Below, in pieces: positions 1-7,411 of a DNA stretch of 64,000 nt; the stretch's first letter is position 1, and each line of letters starts with the position of its first letter. The notes below the pieces were generated by a model. The model worked only from the letters and a program-made list of their open reading frames with translations, was not told where the DNA came from and did no database searches. Made by a program: the position numbers and the translations under genes. The stretch comes from Acidimicrobiales bacterium (GTDB lineage: Bacteria > Actinomycetota > Acidimicrobiia > Acidimicrobiales > SHLQ01), in NCBI GenBank assembly GCA_020629635.1, contig JAHDCX010000006.1:28012-92011 (forward strand), in the 5' to 3' direction.

Positions 1-27
1 AATCGGCATCCTTGACTGGTTCTTCAT
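1..27 (-). CDS. Start of a further gene in the MoxR/DUF58 operon (partial)
   Basis: Reading leftwards, an ATG at 27 shares the four-base ATGA overlap with the stop codon of the DUF58 gene, and eight codons follow (KNQSRMPI) before the window ends. The overlap style matches the rest of this operon. In MoxR-DUF58 operons the next gene is often a transglutaminase-like membrane protein, but only nine residues are visible, so the product cannot be named. Confidence 0.5.
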
Positions 28-1196
28 CGACGAGACGCACTCGACAGGAGGGTGGTGATCGCTCGAGTCCACAGTCCGGGAAGATCGGCGACGGTGGCGA
101 GTTCGAGTCGGATTTCGCCGTTGACCACCTCGACCGAACTGGCCGAGCGGGCGGTTCCCTCGTCCCATGCGGACGGAGAGATCTGCAGCCACATCACGCG
201 TCCGAAGCGGTCGAGCTCGGCTCGGTCGATCGATGGTGACCCGGTCGTGACGACGACGACGGCTCCTTGGGGGGCGACCGGAGACGAGAGCAGTCGTCGG
301 TCGGTTTGGTGATCGATGACGGCGAGGATCGCGAGCGCAGTGTCGATACCTCCCGAGCCGAGCACGTAGCCCGTGTCCTTGCCGTCGACCGTCACGAGTC
401 GAAATGGATCGGCGCGGTTGCGCATCGAAGCAATCAAGGATCCCGCCACCGTGGCGGCTCGGTCCATCGCAAGGCCGTCCGGGATCGCCGCATTGTCGAG
501 GAGGACGGTCAGGTGGTTCTGCGTCGGGGTCTCGTCCTCGCGGACGATCAGTTCGTCGTGTCGGGCCGACGCTGCCCAGTTGATTCGTCGGATGTCGTCG
601 CCCGGGACATAGCTGCGCAGTGCGTGGAACTCTTCGCTCCGTCCACCAAGAAATTCCGGCATGTCCGTGTTCGAGCGGCGGTCGGTGGCGGGAGAAGGTG
701 GAGCGGCCGGGAGCGCAATGATCTCGGGATACACGATGAGCGACCCCACACTCGGCGCGGTGAACTGTCGCCGGGCAAGACCGAACGGGTCGGTGGCATC
801 GAAATCCACCGGCCCGATCTCGACGATTCCACGCCGTTCGGTCGGCAGCCGATATGCCGCTCGAACCACTTCCTCGGGCCCGAGCGGGGCGATGAGCAGT
901 TGGGCTCCGGCGGTTCCGGCAACCCGATCGGTCATTCGCATGACGGGACCGCGTGACGAGCCGTTCCGGATGGCGACCTCGACCCTGCTCGTCGCTCCGA
1001 CGTGGAGTCGAGGCGGGTTCACGGATCGCCCGACGCCGAGGCGTAGGGGCCGCATGACGGCGACGACGACGGCGATGATCGCCAGCGCGAGCAATGCGGC
1101 GCCAACGATGTACAGCTCGACCGGACCGAAGGCGAATCCGAGCCCGACACTGATCGCCCCAAGGGCAGCGCAGATCCAGCCGCGCAGGGTCGGCAT
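24..1196 (-). CDS. DUF58 domain protein, partner of MoxR ATPase
   Basis: A 390-residue protein with two hydrophobic segments at the N terminus (about residues 8-50), then a soluble part carrying the DUF58 signature: a GGRSEEFHALRSYVPGDD-type stretch followed by RRINWAASAR near residues 185-215. DUF58 resembles a von Willebrand A fold and is normally coded directly after a MoxR ATPase, as here. The start ATG overlaps the MoxR stop as ATGA, so the two are probably translationally coupled. The family is thought to help assemble or mature other complexes at the membrane; the client is unknown. Confidence 0.88.
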   Translation of the reverse strand: MPTLRGWICAALGAISVGLGFAFGPVELYIVGAALLALAIIAVVVAVMRPLRLGVGRSVNPPRLHVGATSRVEVAIRNGSSRGPVMRMTDRVAGTAGAQLLIAPLGPEEVVRAAYRLPTERRGIVEIGPVDFDATDPFGLARRQFTAPSVGSLIVYPEIIALPAAPPSPATDRRSNTDMPEFLGGRSEEFHALRSYVPGDDIRRINWAASARHDELIVREDETPTQNHLTVLLDNAAIPDGLAMDRAATVAGSLIASMRNRADPFRLVTVDGKDTGYVLGSGGIDTALAILAVIDHQTDRRLLSSPVAPQGAVVVVTTGSPSIDRAELDRFGRVMWLQISPSAWDEGTARSASSVEVVNGEIRLELATVADLPGLWTRAITTLLSSASRR

Positions 1197-2182
1197 CAGC
1201 CGACGGTTGGTACCGGGACCGACGCCATGATCTCGTCGATCACGTCGTTGGGTCCGGTGCCGGAGAGAAGCGCTTCGGGTGTGATCAACATCCGGTGGGA
1301 CATGACCGAACGAGCGAGCGCCTTGACGTCGTCGGGGACGACATAGGCACGCCCGGATGCTGCAGCCAGGGCACGGGCGATTCGTTGGAGGCTGAGCAGA
1401 CCACGAGGGGAAAGGCCGAGACGCAGCGCGGGGTGCTTGCGTGTGGCGGACGCGATGTCGAGGAGATAGTTCTTGAGCTCGGGCGCCACGTGGACCGACG
1501 CCAGGGCGCTGGTCATCATGGAAACGTCGGCGGGGGAGACGACCGGGCCGAGGTTCGACACCGGATCTGCCTCACCATGACGGTCGAGAATCTCGAACTC
1601 GGCTTCGCGATCGGGGTAGCCCAACGACACCTTGATCAGGAAGCGATCCAGCTGAGATTCGGGAAGCGGATAGGTGCCTTCGTGGTCGAGCGGATTCTGG
1701 GTGGCGATCACCATGAACGGGGTCGACAGTTCGTGTGTGGTCCGATCGACCGTCACGGTTCGTTCGGCCATCGCCTCGAGAAGGGCCGCCTGCGTCTTTG
1801 GAGACGCCCGGTTGATCTCGTCCGCAAGGACGACGTTGTTGAACACCGCACCTGGTCGAAACTCGAACTCACCCGTCCCGCGCTGCCAGATCGACATGCC
1901 GACGACGTCGGCCGGCAGGAGATCGGGGGTGAACTGAATTCGTCCCGTCGAGCCGTCAACCGACCGGGCGAGGGCTTTGGCGAGCGTGGTCTTGCCGAGG
2001 CCGGGAGCGTCTTCGAGAAGCACATGTCCCTCGGCGATCATCGCAAGCACGGCAAGTTGCACGACGTCGTGCTTGCCATGGATGACCTGCTCGACGTTGG
2101 CGACGATGGAGCCGAATCGTGCGGAGAACGTGTCGGTCCTCGCGGGACTTGCGGGGCGGGCCGATTGGGGGGTTGTGGTCAC
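1196..2182 (-). CDS. MoxR-family AAA+ ATPase
   Basis: The protein has a Walker A motif (EDAPGLGKTTLAKALA), a Walker B (VVLADEINRASP) and the MoxR-typical NPLDHEGTYPLPESQLDRF stretch, so it is a MoxR AAA+ ATPase acting as a chaperone-like partner of the DUF58 protein that follows. I place the start at the GTG at 2182 (328 residues) because AGGAGA lies seven bases upstream of it. A longer form from the GTG at 2245 is open, but it has no ribosome site and sits only three bases from a TACAGT hexamer, which fits better as the -10 of the promoter. The upstream hypothetical gene is divergent. Confidence 0.88.
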   Translation of the reverse strand: MTTTPQSARPASPARTDTFSARFGSIVANVEQVIHGKHDVVQLAVLAMIAEGHVLLEDAPGLGKTTLAKALARSVDGSTGRIQFTPDLLPADVVGMSIWQRGTGEFEFRPGAVFNNVVLADEINRASPKTQAALLEAMAERTVTVDRTTHELSTPFMVIATQNPLDHEGTYPLPESQLDRFLIKVSLGYPDREAEFEILDRHGEADPVSNLGPVVSPADVSMMTSALASVHVAPELKNYLLDIASATRKHPALRLGLSPRGLLSLQRIARALAAASGRAYVVPDDVKALARSVMSHRMLITPEALLSGTGPNDVIDEIMASVPVPTVG

Positions 2183-2248
2183 CCGAGGTCTCCTGAACTC
2201 GTGGCCTGGTCGAGGACCGCCATTCGGCTCGACGTCTTCGGCCACGTC

Positions 2249-2254
2249 ACTGTA
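2249..2254 (-). promoter_or_regulatory. Candidate -10 element of the MoxR operon
   Basis: On the minus strand the hexamer reads TACAGT. It would start a transcript near 2242 with a leader of about 60 bases to the GTG at 2182. No convincing -35 box is visible. Confidence 0.35.
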
Positions 2255-2287
2255 CTGGGCACGGGTCGGTGACGACCGCGCCCCGAG

Positions 2288-2293
2288 TAGTGT
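2288..2293 (+). promoter_or_regulatory. -10 hexamer of a leaderless promoter
   Basis: TAGTGT lies eight bases before the ATG at 2302 and no Shine-Dalgarno is present, as expected for a transcript that begins at or next to the start codon. Confidence 0.5.
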
Positions 2294-2301
2294 GGCCTGC
2301 G

Positions 2302-2577
2302 ATGTCGACGAACTCCACCGAGTCGGGTGTGGTCCCCGATCCGAAACGGCTCCGGTCCCTCGCGTGGGCGATCGCCAGGCGGCCAGACCTCTGGTGGGCA
2401 GCGGCCTCGTTGGCGGTGAAGCATCGCCGTGATGGCTGGTGGCGTCGTGCGCCCTACTTGCCCGTCCCCGACGCCTCCTGGCTGGCGTTTCGTCGCGAGA
2501 CCGCCTTCGCCGACCCGGAGGGGCTTCCGACTCCTCACGAACTCACGGAGTACCTGGAGTGGTCGGCGACGATGTGA
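2302..2577 (+). CDS. Small hypothetical protein
   Basis: A 91-residue basic, tryptophan-rich soluble protein (RRPDLWWAA, RRDGWWRRAPYLPVPD in the middle). Codon use is typical of the window, with G or C in most third positions. I do not recognise the family. The ATG at 2302 follows a TAGTGT hexamer by eight bases without a Shine-Dalgarno, so the mRNA is probably leaderless. The 3' end overlaps the convergent ligase gene by 35 bases. Its divergent neighbour is the MoxR operon. Confidence 0.65.
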   Translation: MSTNSTESGVVPDPKRLRSLAWAIARRPDLWWAAASLAVKHRRDGWWRRAPYLPVPDASWLAFRRETAFADPEGLPTPHELTEYLEWSATM

Positions 2578-3274
2578 CGAAGTCGGCGTGGCTACCGCTG
2601 AGGTGGTCCGTCATGGCGTCAATGACCGCCTCCTCATCGATGTCGAGCGGCGTCGCACACGTGGTCAGCTCGGAAGGGTCGGCTCCGTCGGGCTGAACGA
2701 CGAGGCTGGCGAAGAGTTCGGGCTCCCATCGACGAAGAATGGCGACCTGGAAGCGTGCGGCGCTGCGATTGCGGCGTTGGGAGATGCCGACGCACTTGCC
2801 CCCACCGCGCACCACGAGTTCGCCCGGTCCCAGGCCGGCAAAGCAAACGCGATCTGACCAGGCAGATCGCTGGAGTGTGCCGTTGTGCATGAATGTGTGC
2901 ACTCCGACCGCGGCGAGGGATCGTTGCACGGCGTGTCCGACGAACAGGAACGCGCGTCCGACATCGTTGGTCCACAACGGATCGCCACGGTCGATGACGA
3001 CATCAACCCACAGGCAGTCGTGGGCAGAGACCATCACGGCGCCGCCGCCACTTCGACGCCGCACGAGCTCGATACCGAGGGCTCCGGCCCGATCCGCGTC
3101 GACGGTGTCGGGCCGTTGTGCGCTGCCGAGGACAAGCGTGCGTTTCGGGTCGAGATGGGGGAGCCAGAGCCGTCGACCGCCGGCCTCGAGTTCGCGGTGG
3201 TGGAACGTCTCGATGCTCTCGCGTACTCGTTCGATGCGGAAGGTCGATTCGGGGGAGACGTCGCGAGCCGTCAC
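2543..3274 (-). CDS. Lipoate/biotin protein ligase-like protein
   Basis: A 243-residue member of the biotin/lipoate A/B protein ligase family, with the RRRSGGGAVMVSAHDCLWVDVVI core near residues 70-92 (RRxSGGGAV is the lipoyl-AMP binding loop) and a GKCVGISQRRNR stretch further on. It probably transfers lipoate or octanoate to 2-oxoacid dehydrogenase subunits. The GTG at 3274 is chosen because TACCGT lies eight bases upstream, a leaderless promoter. An open extension to 3400 would run through two DNA palindromes and adds no family sequence. The physiological substrate cannot be decided. Confidence 0.75.
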   Translation of the reverse strand: MTARDVSPESTFRIERVRESIETFHHRELEAGGRRLWLPHLDPKRTLVLGSAQRPDTVDADRAGALGIELVRRRSGGGAVMVSAHDCLWVDVVIDRGDPLWTNDVGRAFLFVGHAVQRSLAAVGVHTFMHNGTLQRSAWSDRVCFAGLGPGELVVRGGGKCVGISQRRNRSAARFQVAILRRWEPELFASLVVQPDGADPSELTTCATPLDIDEEAVIDAMTDHLSGSHADFVTSSPTTPGTP

Positions 3275-3282
3275 AACCGAGC

Positions 3283-3288
3283 ACGGTA
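3283..3288 (-). promoter_or_regulatory. -10 hexamer of the leaderless lipoate-ligase promoter
   Basis: On the minus strand TACCGT ends eight bases before the GTG at 3274. No Shine-Dalgarno precedes that GTG. Confidence 0.45.
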
Positions 3289-3321
3289 GCGGCCTCGGGA
3301 GTGGGCGACCGTCACCGATCC

Positions 3322-3368
3322 GTGGGACGGCGTCCCACTGGCGGCCAATTGGTGGGACGGCGTCCCAC
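3322..3368. repeat. Pair of identical 17-bp palindromes, 30 bp centre to centre
   Basis: GTGGGACGGCGTCCCAC occurs at 3322-3338 and again at 3352-3368. Each has perfect 8-bp arms around one central base. The centres are 30 bp apart, close to three helical turns, which suits two regulator dimers on one face of DNA. A third half-site GGTCCCAC follows at 3371-3378. The bound protein is unknown. Confidence 0.7.
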
Positions 3369-3445
3369 TGGGTCCCACGGTCGGGTCGGGGCCAGCTCAC
3401 CGGGCCCGTCAGAGCGAAATCGACCGAATTTCAACGAACAACTGG

Positions 3446-3459
3446 CGAACAAAAGTTCG
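3446..3459. promoter_or_regulatory. SOS (LexA) box candidate upstream of mraZ
   Basis: CGAACAAAAGTTCG fits the Gram-positive/actinobacterial LexA operator CGAAC-N4-GTTCG with both half-sites intact. Its right end is 158 bases before the mraZ start. It would place the division cluster, or a promoter of it, under LexA. Confidence 0.5.
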
Positions 3460-3512
3460 ATTCTATCCAACGTGACTTGCGGTTCCACCGCGTTCTGCCG
3501 AAAGAATGGGAA

Positions 3513-3550
3513 GAAAGTGCAAGAAAGTGTTGCCAAGTGTGGGGAAGTGT
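3513..3550 (+). promoter_or_regulatory. MraZ boxes: four AAGTG repeats at 10-bp spacing
   Basis: AAGTG recurs at 3515, 3525, 3535 and 3545, the first two inside GAAAGTG. MraZ proteins are known to bind short direct repeats with 10-bp periodicity just upstream of their own gene (AAAGTGT-type in mollicutes, TGGGN-type in E. coli). This is therefore the likely autoregulatory operator of mraZ. Confidence 0.75.
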
Positions 3551-3617
3551 GGCAGTGTGTCACACATGGAGTACGGAGCCCCCGCGTCAAGCGGAATCGA
3601 ACGAGAAAGGGGAGAAG

Positions 3618-4043
3618 GTGCCGTTCGTCGGACGATTCGAGCACTCCCTGGACTCGAAGCATCGAGTGGTGCTCCCACGGAAGTTCCGGTCACAGCTGGG
3701 CGAAGCGGTCTACCTCGCCCCGCAGGGCAATTCCCTGGCCGTGTACTCCGAGGAGGAGTTCGAACGCCGGTCCGAGCGATTGGTCGCCCTGATCGAATCC
3801 AAGGAAGTTCCGCCAGCCGCCCGCTTGGCGCTCGCCTCCAGTTCGGAATTGATCGAGCTGGACTCGGCGGGGCGCATCACCATTCCGCGCCGGCACCGCG
3901 AGGAAGTCGGCCTGGAGGGCGACGTGGTCGTTGCGGGAGCGCTGAAGCACGTCGAGATCTGGGATCGGACAGCATTCGAGGAGCACGAAGCCTCGATGAA
4001 GGAACTGCTCTCCGAGCAGTTCAAGGACGGGGGCACGATCTGA
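3618..4043 (+). CDS. mraZ: MraZ, transcriptional regulator of the dcw cluster
   Basis: A 141-residue protein with the two AbrB-like MraZ repeats: FEHSLDSKHRVVLPRKFR near residues 7-24 and IELDSAGRITIPRRHRE near residues 80-96, both with the DxxGR-type core. MraZ forms a ring-shaped oligomer that binds repeats in its own promoter and controls the division and cell wall operon. The start is the GTG at 3618, preceded by AAAGGGGAG at a good distance. Four 10-bp-spaced boxes lie 68-105 bases upstream. It is the first gene of the cluster and is separated from rsmH by a structured 167-base spacer. Confidence 0.95.
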   Translation: MPFVGRFEHSLDSKHRVVLPRKFRSQLGEAVYLAPQGNSLAVYSEEEFERRSERLVALIESKEVPPAARLALASSSELIELDSAGRITIPRRHREEVGLEGDVVVAGALKHVEIWDRTAFEEHEASMKELLSEQFKDGGTI

Positions 4044-4100
4044 CGGGCACGGCCGCCCACGGGAGGGTCGCCTGAGCGAACTCCCACGAGCCCGCCTCGT

Positions 4101-4214
4101 TCATTGACAGTCTCCCGGTTGGCAGATGGAAGGCCCCTACTCCGCCCGCTTGCCATCAGCTCGATCGGGGGAGAAATCCCGACGTGCGCCCGCTGACCGG
4201 GGGACTGTCAATGA
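4101..4214 (+). ncRNA. Structured RNA leader of rsmH (mraW-type element candidate)
   Basis: Positions 4101-4119 pair with 4196-4214 as a 19-bp helix whose only non-Watson-Crick pair is G-U (4113 with 4202). The right strand holds the rsmH Shine-Dalgarno GGGGGA (4199-4204) and its ATG (4211-4213), so the folded RNA hides the ribosome site. Inside are hairpins TGGCA/TGCCA (4120-4124 with 4151-4155, competing with GATGG/CCATC) and TCGGG/CCCGA (4165-4169 with 4178-4182). A conserved RNA named the mraW motif is known in actinobacteria at exactly this place; whether this matches it needs a covariance search. Confidence 0.6.
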
Positions 4215-5203
4215 CCGAGGCAAATCGTGCGCTTGAGCGACGTGATCGACAATTGGTGGCTGCCGTGACCTCCCCTGTCTTCGACCATGAGCCGGTACTG
4301 CTCGACGAGACCCTCGAACAACTGTCGCAGGCGCCCGCAGGCGTCGTCGTCGACGGAACGCTCGGTGGTGGCGGGCACGCATCAGCGGTCCTGGCGAACG
4401 CCGGTCACCTCCGGGTGCTCGGGATCGATCAGGATCCGATCGCGATCGAGGCGGCCACGCGAAAGCTCGAGCCCCATGGCGAACGAGCGACGATCGTTCG
4501 CGCCCGATTCGACGAGATTGCACGCGTGCTCGACGAGCACGACATTGTCGAGATCTCGGGCTTCCTGCTCGATCTCGGCGTCTCGTCGCCGCAACTGGAT
4601 ACCGGTTCACGCGGGTTCAGCTTCCGGTCAGATGCGCCGCTCGACATGCGCATGGACCCCGACTCGCCGCGCCGGGCGCATGATGTCGTCAACGGATATC
4701 CGCTCGGGGACCTCCGCGACGTCCTGTCCTCGTGGGCGGACGAACGCAATGCTGCCCGGATCGCAAGGGCCATCGTGGAGGCGCGGCCGATCGAGACGAC
4801 CCGCGGTCTCGCCGAAGTGGTCGAGTCTGCGACGCCTGCCCGCGATCGTCGCAAGGCAACGGTGCACCCGGCGACCCGGACCTTTCAGGCCATCCGGATC
4901 GAGGTGAATCAGGAACTGGAGATTCTCGGACCGACACTCGAGACGCTCGTCGACTCACTCGCCATCGGTGGCGTCGGTGTGGTGCTGACCTATCACTCCG
5001 GCGAAGATCGCATCGCCAAGCACGCCTTCCGGACCGCAATCGAGGCGGGATCGCTGCCCGGGCTACCTCCGGTCTCGGATTTCGAGTGGGCGGTTCGAGG
5101 GGCGACCACGCCGAGCTCGGCGGAAATCGACCGAAATCCCCGTGCGCGATCGGCGAAGTTGCGGGCGATTCGCCGTCATGGCCGAGGAACACGCAATGGG
5201 TGA
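4211..5203 (+). CDS. rsmH: 16S rRNA m4C1402 methyltransferase RsmH
   Basis: RsmH (MraW) methylates N4 of C1402 in 16S rRNA using SAM. The 330-residue protein shows the SAM loop DGTLGGGGHASAVL (about residues 40-53), LGIDQDP, LDLGVSSPQLD and, near the end, the VLTYHSGEDRI and RNPRARSAKLRA motifs of the family. The ATG at 4211 has GGGGGA seven bases upstream. A GTG at 4184 is in frame but would lie within the leader structure. Both the ribosome site and ATG are sequestered in a predicted 19-bp helix, so translation is probably controlled. It overlaps ftsL by eight bases. Confidence 0.95.
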   Translation: MTEANRALERRDRQLVAAVTSPVFDHEPVLLDETLEQLSQAPAGVVVDGTLGGGGHASAVLANAGHLRVLGIDQDPIAIEAATRKLEPHGERATIVRARFDEIARVLDEHDIVEISGFLLDLGVSSPQLDTGSRGFSFRSDAPLDMRMDPDSPRRAHDVVNGYPLGDLRDVLSSWADERNAARIARAIVEARPIETTRGLAEVVESATPARDRRKATVHPATRTFQAIRIEVNQELEILGPTLETLVDSLAIGGVGVVLTYHSGEDRIAKHAFRTAIEAGSLPGLPPVSDFEWAVRGATTPSSAEIDRNPRARSAKLRAIRRHGRGTRNG

Positions 5204-5663
5204 GCGAGGCGCGGCTGCGACGCGGCAGGCCGAGGCACGCCCGAAGCGAGAGCATCGATTGGGCGTACCGTTCGCGCTGGTCGCCGCGGTGATCGTGTTT
5301 GGTTCGCTTCTCGGGAATGTGGTCTTCCAGACCGCGATTCTCCAGACGAGACTCCAACTCGACGACGTCAACGGTCGCCTTGTCGAGGCACGCGAGCAGA
5401 ACCGCCGTCTTCGTCTGACGGTCATGGAACTCGAATCGCCGGACCGGGTCCTTGCGGGGGCGGTGGACGGGCTTGGCATGGTGCGCCCGGACGCCCGGCG
5501 CTACCTGCCCGGCGTCGATCCGACCATCGACAGCATTCGTCAACCCGAGGGAGCAGATCCCTTCGGCCCGGGGCCGCTCCCGGACTTTCTTCGCGAACCC
5601 GAACCCGAGGACGAGACTGCCCGGGTTTCCGATGCGGGCGATGCCACGAACGAGGCGCCCTGA
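5196..5663 (+). CDS. ftsL: FtsL-like division protein
   Basis: A 155-residue bitopic protein with a basic cytoplasmic N terminus, one membrane segment (FALVAAVIVFGSLLGNVVF, about residues 28-46) and a coiled-coil outer part (LQTRLQLDDVNGRLVEAREQ onward) ending in an acidic proline-rich tail. Position between rsmH and ftsI, size and topology fit FtsL, which joins FtsQ and DivIC to activate septal PBP and FtsW. The start ATG at 5196 has GAGGAA seven bases upstream and overlaps rsmH by eight bases; an in-frame ATG at 5178 lacks a site. Sequence identity is low, as is usual for FtsL. Confidence 0.8.
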   Translation: MGERGAAATRQAEARPKREHRLGVPFALVAAVIVFGSLLGNVVFQTAILQTRLQLDDVNGRLVEAREQNRRLRLTVMELESPDRVLAGAVDGLGMVRPDARRYLPGVDPTIDSIRQPEGADPFGPGPLPDFLREPEPEDETARVSDAGDATNEAP

Positions 5664-7411
5664 TGGTCGCCACCCGACTCGTGCCGCCGAAACAGCCCCC
5701 ACAGCAGAGCCTTGCCGACTGGCGCCTCGTGGTCGCCGCAGGCCTGATGGCGGCGTGCGCCGCGATCATGATCTGGCGACTCGTGTCGCTGCAGGTGCTC
5801 GAGCCAGATCGCTATGTCGAGCACGGTGAGAGCCAACGGGTTGGTTCGCGAGAGCTCGTTGCTCAACGGGGGGCGATCGTGGATCGCCACGGGGTCGAGC
5901 TCGTTGTTTCGAGTCCGCGCAAGGTGGTGACCGCCGACCCGCGACTCGTCACCGATCCAGCCGGTCTCGCCGAGGCGGTCGTGCGACATCTCGGCGGCGA
6001 CTTCGATCGAACCCTCGAGCTGCTTCAGCGCCCCGGATCCAAGTTCGCCTACCTCGGGCGGCAGCTCGATGACGAGGCCGTCGAGCGATTCATGTCCGAA
6101 GGTCACGCTGGGGTGTACGTGAGCGAGGAACCGGCGCGCATCACCCCCGCCGGGAGCAACGTCGCCGCAGGGATTCTCGGGCGAACCGACATCGACGGCG
6201 CCGGCGTCTCCGGCCTCGAGAAGCAGTACGACGACATCCTCCGAGGTACCGAGGGTCGCGTGGTCTTCGAACGCGGTCGAGTCGCCGACGAAGGTCGACG
6301 AGTGACGATCCCCGACGGCCAGTACGAGCTCATCGCTCCCACGCCGGGAGCCACGCTCACGCTCACGATCGATCGTACGATCCAGTTCGAAGTCGAACGA
6401 GCGCTCACTGCTGCGGTCCAAGAGGCGGGTGCCGAGTCCGGCACCGTCATCATGACCCGCCCTTCCAGCGGAGAGATCCTCGCGATGGCGACGATCACCC
6501 GCGCTGACGGGGCCTTCGGCGTCGGCACGCGCAACCGAGCGGTCACCGACCGCTACGAGCCAGGCTCGATCGCCAAGCCGCTCGCTATCGCCGCCCTGCT
6601 CGAAGAGGGCGAAATCGACCGGAACACGACCGTCGAGACCGTCGAACGTCTCGAGATCTACGATCTCGAGTTCCGTGACGAAGTCCGTTCTGACAAACAC
6701 CTCCTCACGACTGCCGACGTGCTGGCCAATTCGTCCAACGTCGGCATGGCGCTGTTGTCGAAACGGCTCGGCGAGGAGCGCATGCACGAATATCTCGACG
6801 CGTTCGGCATCGGAGAAACCACGCGTCTCGGTTTCCCGGGGGAGACGGCGGGCAACCTTCCCGAACTCGACGATTGGTCGGGCGTTTCCCTCCCGCAGAT
6901 GTCGATCGGCTACGAGTTCTCCGCCACGCCACTGCAGATGCTCCGGGCCTACAACGTGCTCGCCAACGACGGCGAGCTCGTCGAACCGCACGTCGTCTCG
7001 CATGCGGTCGGAGCCGATGGAGAGCTCGACATTCTCAGTCCGCGATCGGCGACGCGCGTGATCTCGGAGTCCACCGCAACCGAAGTGACCACGCTGCTCG
7101 CCGAGGTGGTCGATCGCGGCACGGGCGTTCTGGCGTCGGTTCCGGGCTACGAGATCGCCGGCAAAACCGGTACCGCGCAGGTGTACCAGCCGGAGACTGG
7201 CTCGTACGCCGACGCCGACGGGAACGTCCACCTGTTGACCTCGTTCGTCGGCTACCTGCCCGCGGCCGATCCTGAGCTCTCGATCATCGTGATGATCGAG
7301 GACCCGGCCGAGGAGAGCTCGGGTGGGCGTCTCGCAGCCCCGCTCTTCGGCGAACTGAGCAATTTCGCGCTCCAGCACCTTCGCATCCCGCCGGCGAGGG
7401 AGGCTCGCTGA
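5663..7411 (+). CDS. ftsI: Septal peptidoglycan transpeptidase FtsI (class B PBP)
   Basis: A 582-residue class B penicillin-binding protein: N-terminal membrane anchor (about residues 23-45), PBP dimerisation domain, then transpeptidase domain. The catalytic triad motifs are GSIAKP (SxxK, near residue 301), SSN (near 358) and KTGTAQ (near 501). It crosslinks septal peptidoglycan together with FtsW. No PASTA domain is present, unlike some actinobacterial homologues. The ATG overlaps the ftsL stop as TGATG, and the murE start overlaps its own stop in the same way. Confidence 0.93.
   Translation: MVATRLVPPKQPPQQSLADWRLVVAAGLMAACAAIMIWRLVSLQVLEPDRYVEHGESQRVGSRELVAQRGAIVDRHGVELVVSSPRKVVTADPRLVTDPAGLAEAVVRHLGGDFDRTLELLQRPGSKFAYLGRQLDDEAVERFMSEGHAGVYVSEEPARITPAGSNVAAGILGRTDIDGAGVSGLEKQYDDILRGTEGRVVFERGRVADEGRRVTIPDGQYELIAPTPGATLTLTIDRTIQFEVERALTAAVQEAGAESGTVIMTRPSSGEILAMATITRADGAFGVGTRNRAVTDRYEPGSIAKPLAIAALLEEGEIDRNTTVETVERLEIYDLEFRDEVRSDKHLLTTADVLANSSNVGMALLSKRLGEERMHEYLDAFGIGETTRLGFPGETAGNLPELDDWSGVSLPQMSIGYEFSATPLQMLRAYNVLANDGELVEPHVVSHAVGADGELDILSPRSATRVISESTATEVTTLLAEVVDRGTGVLASVPGYEIAGKTGTAQVYQPETGSYADADGNVHLLTSFVGYLPAADPELSIIVMIEDPAEESSGGRLAAPLFGELSNFALQHLRIPPAREAR

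Larger units (their letters stand above)
3275..3617. other. Regulatory intergenic region between the ligase gene and mraZ
   Basis: This 343-base gap has no convincing gene. It holds, left to right, the divergent ligase promoter, two perfect palindromes (3322-3338 and 3352-3368), an SOS-type site (3446-3459), four tandem MraZ boxes (3513-3550) and the mraZ ribosome site AAAGGGGAG (3606-3614). I found no clear -10/-35 pair for mraZ. Confidence 0.7.

Noticed and set aside
3275..3400. N-terminal extension of the lipoate-ligase gene to an ATG at 3400
   Set aside because: It would translate two DNA palindromes (the WDAVP repeats) and a promoter; the GTG at 3274 has a leaderless -10 hexamer.
5540..7378. 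612-codon open frame antisense to ftsI
   Set aside because: It lies wholly opposite a strongly supported gene, has no recognisable domain and is a by-product of high GC codon bias.
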